A DNA stretch of 64,000 bases, taken from Streptomyces sp. WZ.A104 (GTDB lineage: Bacteria; Actinomycetota; Actinomycetes; Streptomycetales; Streptomycetaceae). Position 1 is the stretch's first letter. The number at the start of each line of letters is the position of its first letter. The stretch lies in contig NZ_NWVL01000026.1 of the NCBI RefSeq assembly GCF_002382885.1, positions 1 to 64,000 of the forward strand, written 5' to 3'. Of this stretch, positions 8,668 through 16,820 are shown piece after piece. The translations under genes and the position numbers were made by a program. The notes beneath the pieces were generated by a model. That model was not told the origin of the DNA, did no database searches, and saw only the letters and a list, made by a program, of their open reading frames with translations.

Positions 8668-8765
8668 GGCGCCTATACGCTCCTGCGTCGGACAACTGGC
8701 CTGACCAGTATGGGATTGGAAGCCGCGATCTTATCATCGCCGCCCTCGGCGCACTGCTGGATTGA

Positions 8766-9683
8766 TCATGAATGCCCCGGTTGTTCCGGGCTCGGCGTCA
8801 ACCGCACCAGCGGCCGTCCCGCGACCGTGCTGCAGAGGGACCGGAGCCACGGCGCTATTGCGTCACGGGAACGGAGCGTGCCCATGAGCATTCCTGGAAT
8901 CAGGAGCATCGCGGACAGACGCTTCTCCCGCTGCATGGCCGATTCCACCTTGTGGCCGAAGGCGAGCGTGCGGAAGTGCCAGGAGATCCTTCGTAGCCGG
9001 CGCCCGCTCGCCCACGCGGGAGGATTCCAATACATCGCGCGGAGACGGTCCGAGAGCGCGACGCAGACCTCGGACCGGTAGTCCTGTGAGACGCCGGGCG
9101 TACCGCGGTCGGTCATGCTGCGGGGGTGGACCCGGTAGAAGGTCAACGGGTCCCCGAGGGCGATGCCTCGGCCCGCCTCGCGCAACGCGTGGAAGAAGAT
9201 CTCGTTGCTTACCGGAAGGAGACTCAGGGCGGCATCGCGGTGGACCACCAGGGTGCTCGTGTTTCCGCCTGGATGCGGCTCCTCCAGCATCGGGTCTCCG
9301 TCGGAGTCGACCACGTGCTCCCAGTGCTCGATGAACAGCGTCTCACCTGTCATCGCCTCGGCGCATGTACGCAGCTTCGACGGGTGGAACCAGTCGTCGG
9401 CGTCGAGCGGAGCCACCCAGTCACCGCTGCTGACGAGAAAGGCGTCGGTCAGGGTCTGTCCGAAACCCTGCTGGTCCCTCCGAATGACCTTGACCTTGTC
9501 GTTTCCCTCGTGGCGCAGGCACACCTCTTCGGTCTCGTCAGCGGAACCGTCGTCGATGACGATTACCTCGTGCAGGACGAAGTCTCCGGGTTCCTGCTCC
9601 AGGCAGCTGGTTATGGCCCGGTCGAGATACCGGCCGTAGTTGTGGCACAGGATCACGCACGAAACACGAGGCGGGCCGTTCAT
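8766..9683 (-). CDS. Family 2 glycosyltransferase
   Basis: A 305-residue GT-A enzyme. The N-terminal V-S-C-V-I-L-C-H-N-Y-G strand, V-I-D-D-G-S-A-D-E-T nucleotide-binding segment and metal-binding P-L-D-A-D-D-W (near residue 95) are typical of GT2. It should move a sugar from a nucleotide sugar to an unknown acceptor. The ATG overlaps the stop of the upstream glycosyltransferase gene by four bases (ATGA), so the two are translationally coupled. No transmembrane segment is obvious. Confidence 0.92.
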   Translation of the reverse strand: MNGPPRVSCVILCHNYGRYLDRAITSCLEQEPGDFVLHEVIVIDDGSADETEEVCLRHEGNDKVKVIRRDQQGFGQTLTDAFLVSSGDWVAPLDADDWFHPSKLRTCAEAMTGETLFIEHWEHVVDSDGDPMLEEPHPGGNTSTLVVHRDAALSLLPVSNEIFFHALREAGRGIALGDPLTFYRVHPRSMTDRGTPGVSQDYRSEVCVALSDRLRAMYWNPPAWASGRRLRRISWHFRTLAFGHKVESAMQREKRLSAMLLIPGMLMGTLRSRDAIAPWLRSLCSTVAGRPLVRLTPSPEQPGHS

Positions 9684-10768
9684 CGGTCACCTCCGTACAC
9701 GCGGGCGTATTGCCGCAGAATCACCTGATGTTCCTGACCCCTGTAGTCGAGGAACTCACGATCCAGACGGCGTGGCCTGGAGTCGAGTCGAGCCGCCGCG
9801 TTCTCCAGTGCGGTCAGGAACTTCTCTCCGAAGAGATTGGGGTGCCCCTGCGACCAGTCGAACCATTCGGGCTCCTCGACCAGCCCCTTGTGCTGCTCGT
9901 ACTGCTCGGCCAGGTGCCCCGTGAGGGAGCAGACCGGGAGCAGGTTCAGGTCAAAGGCCAGTTCCAGCTGGCCGGAGTGACTGCCCCAGAGATAGGGGAG
10001 CAGCAGCGCGTCCGAAGCAAGGCCGGCTCTCACCACTTCCTCGTCGGTGGGATACGGGCGCATCGTCAGGCGGATACGGGGATCGCGTCGGGCCGTCTCC
10101 AGAAGCAGCGGGGCACGGCCCCCGTCGGCGAAGTCGGCGGGGCTGAACGCGCGCAGAAGGACGTGGAGGGTGCTGTCGGGGTCGGTGATCCCAAGGCTCC
10201 AGTTGGTCATGGTGGACAGCTGGTCCCGGCTGGCGCGTGAGGCCCCGAACATGAGGTACCGGGACGAGACGCCGGGCTCGCGCTCCAGGCCGGCCAGTTC
10301 CTCCGGGGCCGCGACGTACCCGTGGGGGATGACGGCCGCGTCGGGACGCTCGCCGAGGACCTCGGTCAGCTTGGTGACCGAGCCTTCCGTGAGGCAGACC
10401 CAGCCCACCTCGGCCGAGTGGAGCATCCGCAGCCGCGTGGTGAAGTCCTCGGCGCCGCCGACCATGGGCCGCGTGTCGTGGGCGGTGAACACCACGTGGA
10501 CTCCGTCGCCTAAGCACGCGTCGAGCAGGCGTTCCAGAGTGGCAGGGTCCTCGAAGTCGATGTGGTGCAGGTGCAGGACGTCGAGCCATGTGAGAGGGCC
10601 GTGTTCGAGAAGCCAGCTGGCATCGACCGCCGCCGGCACCGTGTGGCCGCCGGGGATCTCGGTTCCGTTCAGGATGTGGAAGTCGCGGCTCCGCAGTTTC
10701 CACGCGTACGGGGTACGAGCCGGGAGGTGGACGACACGCATACCCTCGGGCCGGGGGGCCGCTGTCAC
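9680..10768 (-). CDS. Glycosyltransferase-like protein (GT4-type fold)
   Basis: A 362-residue protein with GT-B features: an N-terminal Rossmann-like half with H-L-H-H-I-D-F and V-F-T-A-H-D-T-R, and a C-terminal half with R-L-T-M-R-P-Y-P-T-D-E-E and L-L-P-Y-L-W-G-S-H-S-G-Q-L-E, like the donor-binding region of GT4 enzymes. The GTG start overlaps the methyltransferase stop (GTGA); ATG 10741 is a weaker alternative. With two glycosyltransferases in one operon the product is probably a glycosylated small molecule. Confidence 0.8.
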   Translation of the reverse strand: MTAAPRPEGMRVVHLPARTPYAWKLRSRDFHILNGTEIPGGHTVPAAVDASWLLEHGPLTWLDVLHLHHIDFEDPATLERLLDACLGDGVHVVFTAHDTRPMVGGAEDFTTRLRMLHSAEVGWVCLTEGSVTKLTEVLGERPDAAVIPHGYVAAPEELAGLEREPGVSSRYLMFGASRASRDQLSTMTNWSLGITDPDSTLHVLLRAFSPADFADGGRAPLLLETARRDPRIRLTMRPYPTDEEVVRAGLASDALLLPYLWGSHSGQLELAFDLNLLPVCSLTGHLAEQYEQHKGLVEEPEWFDWSQGHPNLFGEKFLTALENAAARLDSRPRRLDREFLDYRGQEHQVILRQYARVYGGDR

Positions 10769-11475
10769 CGCTGTTCCCCCTCCGCCTCTTCCGCGCCGAC
10801 GAGGATCAGCTGGGTGGACATGCCGTTGGAGGCGTCGTCGCTTCGCGTGAGCCCGGCGTGGTGGATCTTGAATCCCGACGCCTTCAACAGCGCCTGGAAC
10901 TCGTCGCTTGCCCACTCCCGGACGTGGCTGGGGTTGCGGGGCGGTCCGGGAGTGTCGTAACCGCTGCGGCACTCGCGGGCCGGCGTGGACAGTACCGCGG
11001 CGGCGCTGCCCTCCACGAGGAGGCCACGGATCAGGGACAGGGCCGGCGTCGGGTTCACGAGGTGCTCGATCACGTCGGAGCAGACGACTATGGATCGGCG
11101 TACGAGGGCGGGGGCGATGGGCAGCCGCTCGGCCGACTCGAGGTCGACCTCGATCCACTCGCCGAAGGGGTGGTTGTCGCGGCACCACACGAGGTTGTCT
11201 CCGAAGTCCACACCGATGTAGGACCAGGCCGGGTACTCGTAGGCCAGCGAGGCCAGCTTGCCCGCCCGTCCGCAGCCGATGTCGATCACGACGTCGCGGC
11301 CGAGTTCCAGGGCGCGGGCGGCGGCGTAGGGGTAGACGTCGGGCTGCCAGGTCACGGTGTCGTCCGTCTCGTCGAGGAAGTACTCCACCCGGTCCCGGCT
11401 GCGGTAGCCGCTCCTGATGAAGTAGGTCTCGGCGCCGCCGATGGGCTGGCGGGAGGTCGTGGTGTCTGCGTGCAC
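10765..11475 (-). CDS. Class I SAM-dependent methyltransferase
   Basis: A 236-residue protein starting at GTG with AAGGAG upstream. Motif I V-I-D-I-G-C-G-R-A-G-K-L (near residue 48) and V-V-C-S-D-V-I-E-H-L (acidic loop and motif) are clear, with Y-I-G-V-D-F-G-D between. The fold resembles small-molecule O- or N-methyltransferases, and the acceptor is unknown. The longer open frame extending upstream overlaps the synthetase-like gene and is a shadow. Confidence 0.9.
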   Translation of the reverse strand: MHADTTTSRQPIGGAETYFIRSGYRSRDRVEYFLDETDDTVTWQPDVYPYAAARALELGRDVVIDIGCGRAGKLASLAYEYPAWSYIGVDFGDNLVWCRDNHPFGEWIEVDLESAERLPIAPALVRRSIVVCSDVIEHLVNPTPALSLIRGLLVEGSAAAVLSTPARECRSGYDTPGPPRNPSHVREWASDEFQALLKASGFKIHHAGLTRSDDASNGMSTQLILVGAEEAEGEQR

Positions 11476-11489
11476 GAGAGGCTCCTTGC

Positions 11490-12506
11490 TTACTTCGGCC
11501 AGTGGGAGAACAGCGAGAGCATCCGCTCGACCAGCTGCTCGCGTACGGTCTGCCATTCGGGGCCGCCGGCGCGGCGCACGGCCGAGGCTCGGTCGTACTC
11601 CCGACCATCGACCTCGGGCAGGCACGCGTACATCTGGAGGAGTGCCGAGCCGTCGTCGGTGGGCGCGGTGTCGGTGTCCGCCCTGAGAAGGGCGCGGATG
11701 TCCTCGGCGCACATGGAGGCGTCGATCCCCGAGCCGGGGATGCTCTTGCTCATCTTCGGGAGGCCGCCGAGGCCCGGGATCATCTTGGTGTAGATGCCGG
11801 ACAGGCGATCCGCGGGCAGGCCCCAGCGTTCCGCTCCGCGCCGGGCGAGTGCGACGTACTTGTGCTCGTCGACCCCGAGGGAGACCAGGACGTGACGTCC
11901 TTCGCGGAGGAGATGGACGAAGTCCGCGGCCATGAGCAGGGTGGCCTGCTTCATCCCGTAGTTGAGATGGTCGAAGACACCGTGGTTGCGGTAGAGCCCG
12001 GCGAGGTCCTCCTCCGCCCAATGGAAGTCGTCATCGTCCAGGTGGCGTGACAGCAGGAACGCGGTGGCCAGGACATCGGTCTCGCCCTCCTGCCTGCGCA
12101 GCACACCCCGCTCGGCGTCGAATCCGAGACGCAGGACGAACTCCTCGTACTGGTCGGCGAGTTTCCGCACGGAGTCGAGGGGCGTACGGCGCGCGTTGTA
12201 GGAGTCGAGATCGCCCAGCACGATCTGCACGTCGAGCCCGCACTGCTGCAGCTTGACCGCGCGCAGCAGCTGGAAGAGGGTGCCGGCGTGGGGCGGCCCG
12301 CCGAGTCCGACCCCGGTCGTGACGATCGCGGGCTGACCGTCCGCGACGGCCTCCGCGAACTGGCGCGCTCCGGTGTGGCACACCCATTTGGTGTGCAGGT
12401 CGTCGGGGCTCATCCCCGCGAGGCCGAAGTCGATGGCGCCGAGCCCCAGGCGTTCGTAGCTGTGCTGGTCGATGACGCTCTCGTAGTACGCCGTGTCGAA
12501 CTTCAT
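11490..12506 (-). CDS. TrpRS/TyrRS-like class I enzyme
   Basis: A 338-residue protein shaped like the class Ic synthetase catalytic domain. G-G-P-P-H-A-G-T-L-F-Q-L-L stands in place of the HIGH loop and L-P-K-M-S-K-S-I-P-G-S-G-I-D is a good KMSKS loop. Q-I-V-L-G-D-L-D and L-V-S-L-G-V-D-E-H-K-Y follow the TrpRS pattern. The C-terminal anticodon-binding portion looks short. It is ATGA-coupled to the radical SAM gene. Lone synthetase-like proteins in biosynthetic operons can adenylate amino acids or transfer aminoacyl groups from tRNA; that role is an inference here. Confidence 0.85.
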   Translation of the reverse strand: MKFDTAYYESVIDQHSYERLGLGAIDFGLAGMSPDDLHTKWVCHTGARQFAEAVADGQPAIVTTGVGLGGPPHAGTLFQLLRAVKLQQCGLDVQIVLGDLDSYNARRTPLDSVRKLADQYEEFVLRLGFDAERGVLRRQEGETDVLATAFLLSRHLDDDDFHWAEEDLAGLYRNHGVFDHLNYGMKQATLLMAADFVHLLREGRHVLVSLGVDEHKYVALARRGAERWGLPADRLSGIYTKMIPGLGGLPKMSKSIPGSGIDASMCAEDIRALLRADTDTAPTDDGSALLQMYACLPEVDGREYDRASAVRRAGGPEWQTVREQLVERMLSLFSHWPK

Positions 12507-13399
12507 GCGATTCCTTCCAGCTGAGTCTGCTCACGAAGGGCGAAGGCATTGCGGACCAGTGGCTCGAAGCCGTCGGTCAGGAGGTTGCCGAGTTCCGCGT
12601 TGCGGGGCGCCGCGACGCTGCCGAGGTCCGCGGTGACCGTTCCGTCGGCGAGGACCCAGACACGGAACGGGTACGGGTCCTCAGGGGCTCGCGTCGGCTG
12701 GGCGTAGATCGTCACTCCGTCGACATCGCCGCGTATGTCGTCCACGGCCCGTACGAAGTCGTCCCGCTCGAAGCCGTAGATCTCCGCCTTGCGCGTGTTC
12801 GCGCGGCCGATGGGACGGTACTGGGAGATCAGCCAGTACTCGACGTCCGTCCGCTGGTCCACTCCGGCGATGAGCCGTGCGAGGCGCGGCAGCTCCTTCA
12901 CGGAGCCGGCCGTGGTGAACGTGTTGAACGCCAGCCGCCGCTGGTCGGCGGTGAGGAGTTCGACGTTGGACAGGAACCGCTCGAAGTACCCCTGCCCGCG
13001 GAACCAGTCGGCCGTCCCGGAGTCCGGGCCGTCGACCGCCAGGGAGTACACGGTCACGTAATTGCGGACGCCGGCGTAGCGATCGCTCAGCAGTAGCCCG
13101 TTCGTGTGCAGGTTCGTCTCGAAGCCGACCTCGGTGGCGTGCCGCAGGGCGACCTCAAGGTGGTTGTCGTACGGCATCACCGGGTCGCCGCCGGTGAAGA
13201 CGCACCGATGGGCCTCGGACTCCGAACGGACGCGGTCGATGACGCGCCGGACCGTGTCCGCGTCGGTCTCGACCCGGTTGCGCTCGCGGTAGCAGAAGCG
13301 GCACACGCCCGGTGAGGTGCTGGTCGGTGCCAGGTCCCAGGCGTTGCAGTCGGTGTTGAGGACCAGGTGGACGATCGCGAGTTCTTCGTGCGTCAGCAT
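12503..13399 (-). CDS. Radical SAM enzyme with CX14CX2C cluster motif
   Basis: A 298-residue protein. The 4Fe-4S site is atypical: T-D-C (about residue 18) is followed by 14 residues before C-R-F-C-Y, giving CX14CX2C instead of CX3CX2C. V-F-T-G-G-D-P-V fits the SAM-binding GGEP-like motif, and N-L-H-T-N-G and Y-S-L-A-V-D-G-P-D fit later strands of the partial barrel. There are no auxiliary-cluster cysteines or SPASM domain. The gene overlaps both neighbours (7 and 4 bases), so it is a core step of this operon. The reaction is unknown. Confidence 0.9.
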   Translation of the reverse strand: MLTHEELAIVHLVLNTDCNAWDLAPTSTSPGVCRFCYRERNRVETDADTVRRVIDRVRSESEAHRCVFTGGDPVMPYDNHLEVALRHATEVGFETNLHTNGLLLSDRYAGVRNYVTVYSLAVDGPDSGTADWFRGQGYFERFLSNVELLTADQRRLAFNTFTTAGSVKELPRLARLIAGVDQRTDVEYWLISQYRPIGRANTRKAEIYGFERDDFVRAVDDIRGDVDGVTIYAQPTRAPEDPYPFRVWVLADGTVTADLGSVAAPRNAELGNLLTDGFEPLVRNAFALREQTQLEGIA

Positions 13400-14544
13400 G
13401 GTGCTGTCTCCTTGACGCCCTGGCTCACCAGGAGGGCCGTCGGGGCGATGGGCCGCAGAAGCGAGCGAAGCTGATGTGGGGCGCCGCCCGTGAGCCGTAC
13501 GAACTGCTGGAGCGTGTCCAGAGCCGCGCCGGAGTCGATGATGGTGAGTGCCTTGTCGATGCCGGACCGGATGGTGGGGGCTGCCTCGGACATCACCATG
13601 AGCAGGGCCGCGTTGAGGGCGACCGCGTTCCGCGCCTGACTGGTGTCCCGGCCGGCAAGCACGCGGACCGCAGCGGCGACGTTCTCCCGAGGGTCCTCGC
13701 GCTGGGTGACGGACGTCAGGTCCTGCGGCATCGAGGCCGCACTCCCGCGCACAGCGTCTTTGAAGGCGAGGTCCTCTCCGCTGGCGCTGACGCGGCAGGC
13801 CCGCACCGTGCTTCCGGGGATCAGCTCGTCGACCTGGACCGCCTGGCCGACGCTGGAGTTGATGACCGTCACGTCCGGCAGGCCGAGCCGGGACAGCAGG
13901 CGGGCGGAAGCGCCGACCGCGGGGTGCGAGAGGCCGTACACGTAGGCGGGGCAGGTGACCGGGCTCAGGAGGGCGGGGAACGCCAGGCTGAGGGCGTGCA
14001 CGGCCTGGAACCTGCCTCCGTAGCGGCGGTCGAACTCGGGTACGCGGTTCTCGATGGAGAAGAACCCGAAGCCGACCTCCGCGGTGATGTCCACCATCTC
14101 CTGGTGCGGCACCGTGTCGCTCGTCGCCCCCACGAGGTCGACGAAGTCGCGGGATCCGGTCCTCGACGACGCACTGCGCGACCCGAGTTTCGCGACGTGT
14201 GCTCCCCCGGTGGCCGCCACCAGGGCGGCGGCGGTGCTGAGGTTGATCGTCTTGAAGGTCTTCTTCCCGCTACCGGTGTAGCCGACGAACCGCGTGCCCG
14301 CGGGCGGCTGGTGGAAGTCCCAGCCACTTCGGTCGAGGGCCGTCGCGGCCCGGATCGCGGCCTCGACCTCCTCTAGCCGCGGTCCCCGCAGGAGCAGCCC
14401 GGTGAGGACGCTTCCGAGCATCACGTCGCGGGTGTGGCCCTCCGGTAACGCGAGGATGCTCGCGATGCCGTCGTGGACGTCCTGGGGTGCGATGTCGGCG
14501 GGCGAATTGATCTTCTGGGCCAGCAATGGCGTTGTCACCGCCAC
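13393..14544 (-). CDS. TrpD-like (nucleoside phosphorylase/phosphoribosyltransferase fold) enzyme
   Basis: A 383-residue protein starting at GTG with AAGGAG upstream. The N-terminal helical domain is followed by G-Y-T-G-S-G-K-K-T-F-K-T-I-N-L-S-T-A and V-A-K-L-G-S-R-S-A-S-S-R-T-G-S-R-D, which parallels the phosphate/PRPP-binding loops of anthranilate phosphoribosyltransferase (G-T-G-G-D ... N-I-S-T ... K-H-G-N-R). The first loop is changed, so the substrate may differ. It probably forms or breaks an N- or C-ribosyl bond with PRPP or a sugar 1-phosphate. Co-transcribed with the dehydrogenase and the radical SAM gene. Confidence 0.85.
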   Translation of the reverse strand: MAVTTPLLAQKINSPADIAPQDVHDGIASILALPEGHTRDVMLGSVLTGLLLRGPRLEEVEAAIRAATALDRSGWDFHQPPAGTRFVGYTGSGKKTFKTINLSTAAALVAATGGAHVAKLGSRSASSRTGSRDFVDLVGATSDTVPHQEMVDITAEVGFGFFSIENRVPEFDRRYGGRFQAVHALSLAFPALLSPVTCPAYVYGLSHPAVGASARLLSRLGLPDVTVINSSVGQAVQVDELIPGSTVRACRVSASGEDLAFKDAVRGSAASMPQDLTSVTQREDPRENVAAAVRVLAGRDTSQARNAVALNAALLMVMSEAAPTIRSGIDKALTIIDSGAALDTLQQFVRLTGGAPHQLRSLLRPIAPTALLVSQGVKETAPC

Positions 14545-14561
14545 GGTGTTGGCTCCTTCCT

Positions 14562-15563
14562 TCAGATGTCGGACGTGAGCAGGACCTTGAACGGACGATG
14601 GCGGGTGCCGCTCCGCAGCGCCGCCAGCCCTTGTGGCAGGTCGCTCAGAGGGAATCGGTCCCGGGTCATCAGGGCAGCCCAGTCGCCGCCCTTGGCGAGC
14701 AAGTCGATGGCGTCACGGAAGTCGTCATGGCCTTCCGCGCGGCAGTACGAGAAGGAGCCGCACAGAGTGATGGAGCGCCGGAAGACGTCCCGTAGGGGGA
14801 CCGAGAGGTGCACCCGGGGCGCGTAGGCGTTCTGGACGAGAACCGTTCCACCGTCACGAACGGCGCTCAGTGCCTGACGTATGGGGGAGTCGCAGTCGCC
14901 GGACGCGGCGTCCACGACGACGTCGCACGGCGGCAGGTCGGCGGAGTGGAGCTTGATGCGCGAGTCGAGGACGTAGCTGAGCTGATGCGACCGCGAAGGC
15001 TCCCTGACCAGCATATGGACGTCCCACCCCGCCTCCGCCGCGCAGATCGCCGTGCACACCCCGATGACGCCGCCCCCGATGACGCCGAGCCGTCCCAGGG
15101 GCATCCGGAGGCCGCAGCGGATCCCGTGCAGGGCCACCGCCATCGGATCCGCGAGGACTCCTTGTACGGGGTCTTGCAAATGGGGCAGTGGGACGACGTT
15201 GTCCCGGGGCACCCTCACGGCGTCGGCGAGACCCCCGGGCAGGTCCCATCCGATGCGGCGCAGCTCCGCGCAGAGGTGGACGTGGCCGCGGTCGCAGTAG
15301 TGGCAGGAGCGGCAGGGCACCAGCGGGTCGACCGCGACCCAGTCACCCGTCTCCGTGTCGACCCCGACGATCTCGTGCCCGGGGTACCAGGGCTCCGGAA
15401 GCTGTCCCTGCCATGGCTGGTTGAGCTTCGCGACGTCGCTCCCACAGACGCCCGTGCAGCGGATCTCGACGAGCGTCGTGTCGCCCATCGGAGGCATGTC
15501 GGTCGGCATGGGGAGCTGGCGGAGGGCACCACGCTCAACCGCCCAGGCGTACGGGACCTTCAT
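14562..15563 (-). CDS. Zinc-dependent MDR dehydrogenase
   Basis: A 333-residue medium-chain dehydrogenase/reductase. The catalytic zinc ligands lie in T-G-V-C-G-S-D and P-G-H-E-I-V-G, the structural zinc in C-R-S-C-H-Y-C-D-R-G-H-V-H-L-C, and the NAD(P)-binding loop is G-V-I-G-G-G-V-I-G. The ATG at 15563 overlaps the HAD gene stop and has GGAGG five bases upstream; the in-frame GTG at 15575 is less likely. It resembles threonine/sorbitol-type or sugar-alcohol dehydrogenases used in natural product pathways. It would oxidise a hydroxyl group on the intermediate. Confidence 0.92.
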   Translation of the reverse strand: MKVPYAWAVERGALRQLPMPTDMPPMGDTTLVEIRCTGVCGSDVAKLNQPWQGQLPEPWYPGHEIVGVDTETGDWVAVDPLVPCRSCHYCDRGHVHLCAELRRIGWDLPGGLADAVRVPRDNVVPLPHLQDPVQGVLADPMAVALHGIRCGLRMPLGRLGVIGGGVIGVCTAICAAEAGWDVHMLVREPSRSHQLSYVLDSRIKLHSADLPPCDVVVDAASGDCDSPIRQALSAVRDGGTVLVQNAYAPRVHLSVPLRDVFRRSITLCGSFSYCRAEGHDDFRDAIDLLAKGGDWAALMTRDRFPLSDLPQGLAALRSGTRHRPFKVLLTSDI

Positions 15564-16369
15564 CGATCCCTCCACGTGCTCAGTAAGGACGGGAGAGCCT
15601 CTACCTCGGGTATCGCCCGGCCGGGCCAGGCGGTCTCGCCGAACACAAGCCCCTGCGGCCCGCCCCGGCGTTCCACCCGAACCGCACGCATCCCGGCGCG
15701 CTCGGCGCCGGCCAGCTCGTCACCGCCGCCGTCACCGCAGTAAAGGGCCTGCTTCGGACCGACACCGAGGGCTTCGAGTGCCGAGCCGAAGAGCTGAGGA
15801 GCGGGCTTAACCGCGCCCACCCCGCAGCTGAACACGGCGGCGTCGAAGTGCGGCGCGAGATCGCTGTGGCTCCAGGCCTCTTCGATGTCAGGGGACGCGT
15901 CGCTGAGAACCGCCAGCCTGACCCCGCCGTGTCGAAGCTCCTTCAGGGCCCGCAGGAGAGAGGCGTCGGCCTGGAGCCGGTCGCGGGCGAGTTCCGCCAG
16001 GAGCTGCTCCACCTTGTTGATGTGGGACGCGGGAGCGTCGCAGCGTGCGACGAGGTGTGCCGCGACCTCGGTTGTCGACCTCAGCTTCCCGTCGTGCCTC
16101 GCCCGCCAGCTGCCGGACAGCGCGGACTCGGCGACCGCCGGCGACACGCGCATGGCTCCGGCGAACCGGGTGACGGCGACGCTCCGTTCAACCGCGCTCG
16201 GGGCCGCGACGAGTGTGCCGAAGAGATCGAGTATCACCGCGGTCAGCCTGGGAGCCCGAGACGCGGAGGTCTGCCGGAGGGAGCCACCAAGCAGGACGTC
16301 GCTCACGGGGTGTGCGTTGATCGCGGACAGGCTCGTCGATAAGGCGGTGCTCTTCGGCGGATATCGCAT
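15560..16369 (-). CDS. HAD-family phosphatase
   Basis: A 269-residue hydrolase with HAD motifs I (L-D-L-F-G-T-L, near residue 48), II (L-S-D-A-S), III (V-K-P-A-P) and IV (G-D-G-G-G-D-E-L). In motif I the second Asp of DxD is replaced by Phe-Gly-Thr, as in DxFGTL-type subfamilies. About 40 residues precede motif I. The start ATG has GGAG seven bases upstream. It is the first gene of the eight-gene leftward operon, and dephosphorylation of a sugar or ribosyl phosphate would fit. Confidence 0.88.
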   Translation of the reverse strand: MRYPPKSTALSTSLSAINAHPVSDVLLGGSLRQTSASRAPRLTAVILDLFGTLVAAPSAVERSVAVTRFAGAMRVSPAVAESALSGSWRARHDGKLRSTTEVAAHLVARCDAPASHINKVEQLLAELARDRLQADASLLRALKELRHGGVRLAVLSDASPDIEEAWSHSDLAPHFDAAVFSCGVGAVKPAPQLFGSALEALGVGPKQALYCGDGGGDELAGAERAGMRAVRVERRGGPQGLVFGETAWPGRAIPEVEALPSLLSTWRDR

Positions 16370-16551
16370 GGCGAGGCTCCATCAGTAGATCGGCGATCTC
16401 GTGCAGACCCCAGTCCTCCGGCCGATTGGGTATCTGCGACCCGTCGACGAGCTGGTCGTCGAGCGACGGAAGGGCGGGTGCCTTCCTGGGAACTGGCCCA
16501 CGGGCTACGTGCGTTGTGTACAGAACAATCCCACCGGGAAGGACACGCGAG

Positions 16552-16566
16552 CGGACAGACTGTCCG
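16552..16566. promoter_or_regulatory. Palindromic operator, copy 1
   Basis: CGGACAGACTGTCCG, a perfect 15-bp palindrome around a central A. The identical 15-mer recurs at 18093-18107. It lies between the biosynthetic operon and the HTH/TPR gene and is a strong candidate binding site for that regulator. Confidence 0.7.
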
Positions 16567-16587
16567 CCCCTTCTTGGTGCACGGGTC

Positions 16588-16616
16588 TTGACTCACGTAC
16601 TGGACATCGGTAATGC
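16588..16616 (+). promoter_or_regulatory. Possible promoter of the HTH/TPR regulator
   Basis: TTGACT (16588-16593), a 17-base spacer and TAATGC (16611-16616). The palindromic operator ends 21 bases upstream of the -35 hexamer. The -10 match is weak. Confidence 0.35.
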
Positions 16617-16820
16617 GCGCGGAGCCGGTGAGAGGGTGGCAGGGGAGGGGATTCGCGCGATTTGCATCGAATTAGACGCACTTGCGTGCAGGGTCCGCCG
16701 GGTGTCCGAGCGTGCACCGGCCGACGACGTTGCTGTTAACACTTGGCGAGCAGCTCTGTGGGACTGGACATTGTCCGTACGCTGAGCGCAGTGCTCCGTC
16801 GCGAAGGGATCGATCCACCG

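Larger units (their letters stand above)
16370..16820. other. Divergent intergenic region of the biosynthetic operon
   Basis: About 450 bases without a convincing gene. They lie between the leftward operon and the rightward HTH/TPR regulator and hold a palindromic operator (16552-16566) and a promoter-like pair (16588-16616). Short open frames here have no ribosome sites and atypical codon use. Confidence 0.6.
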
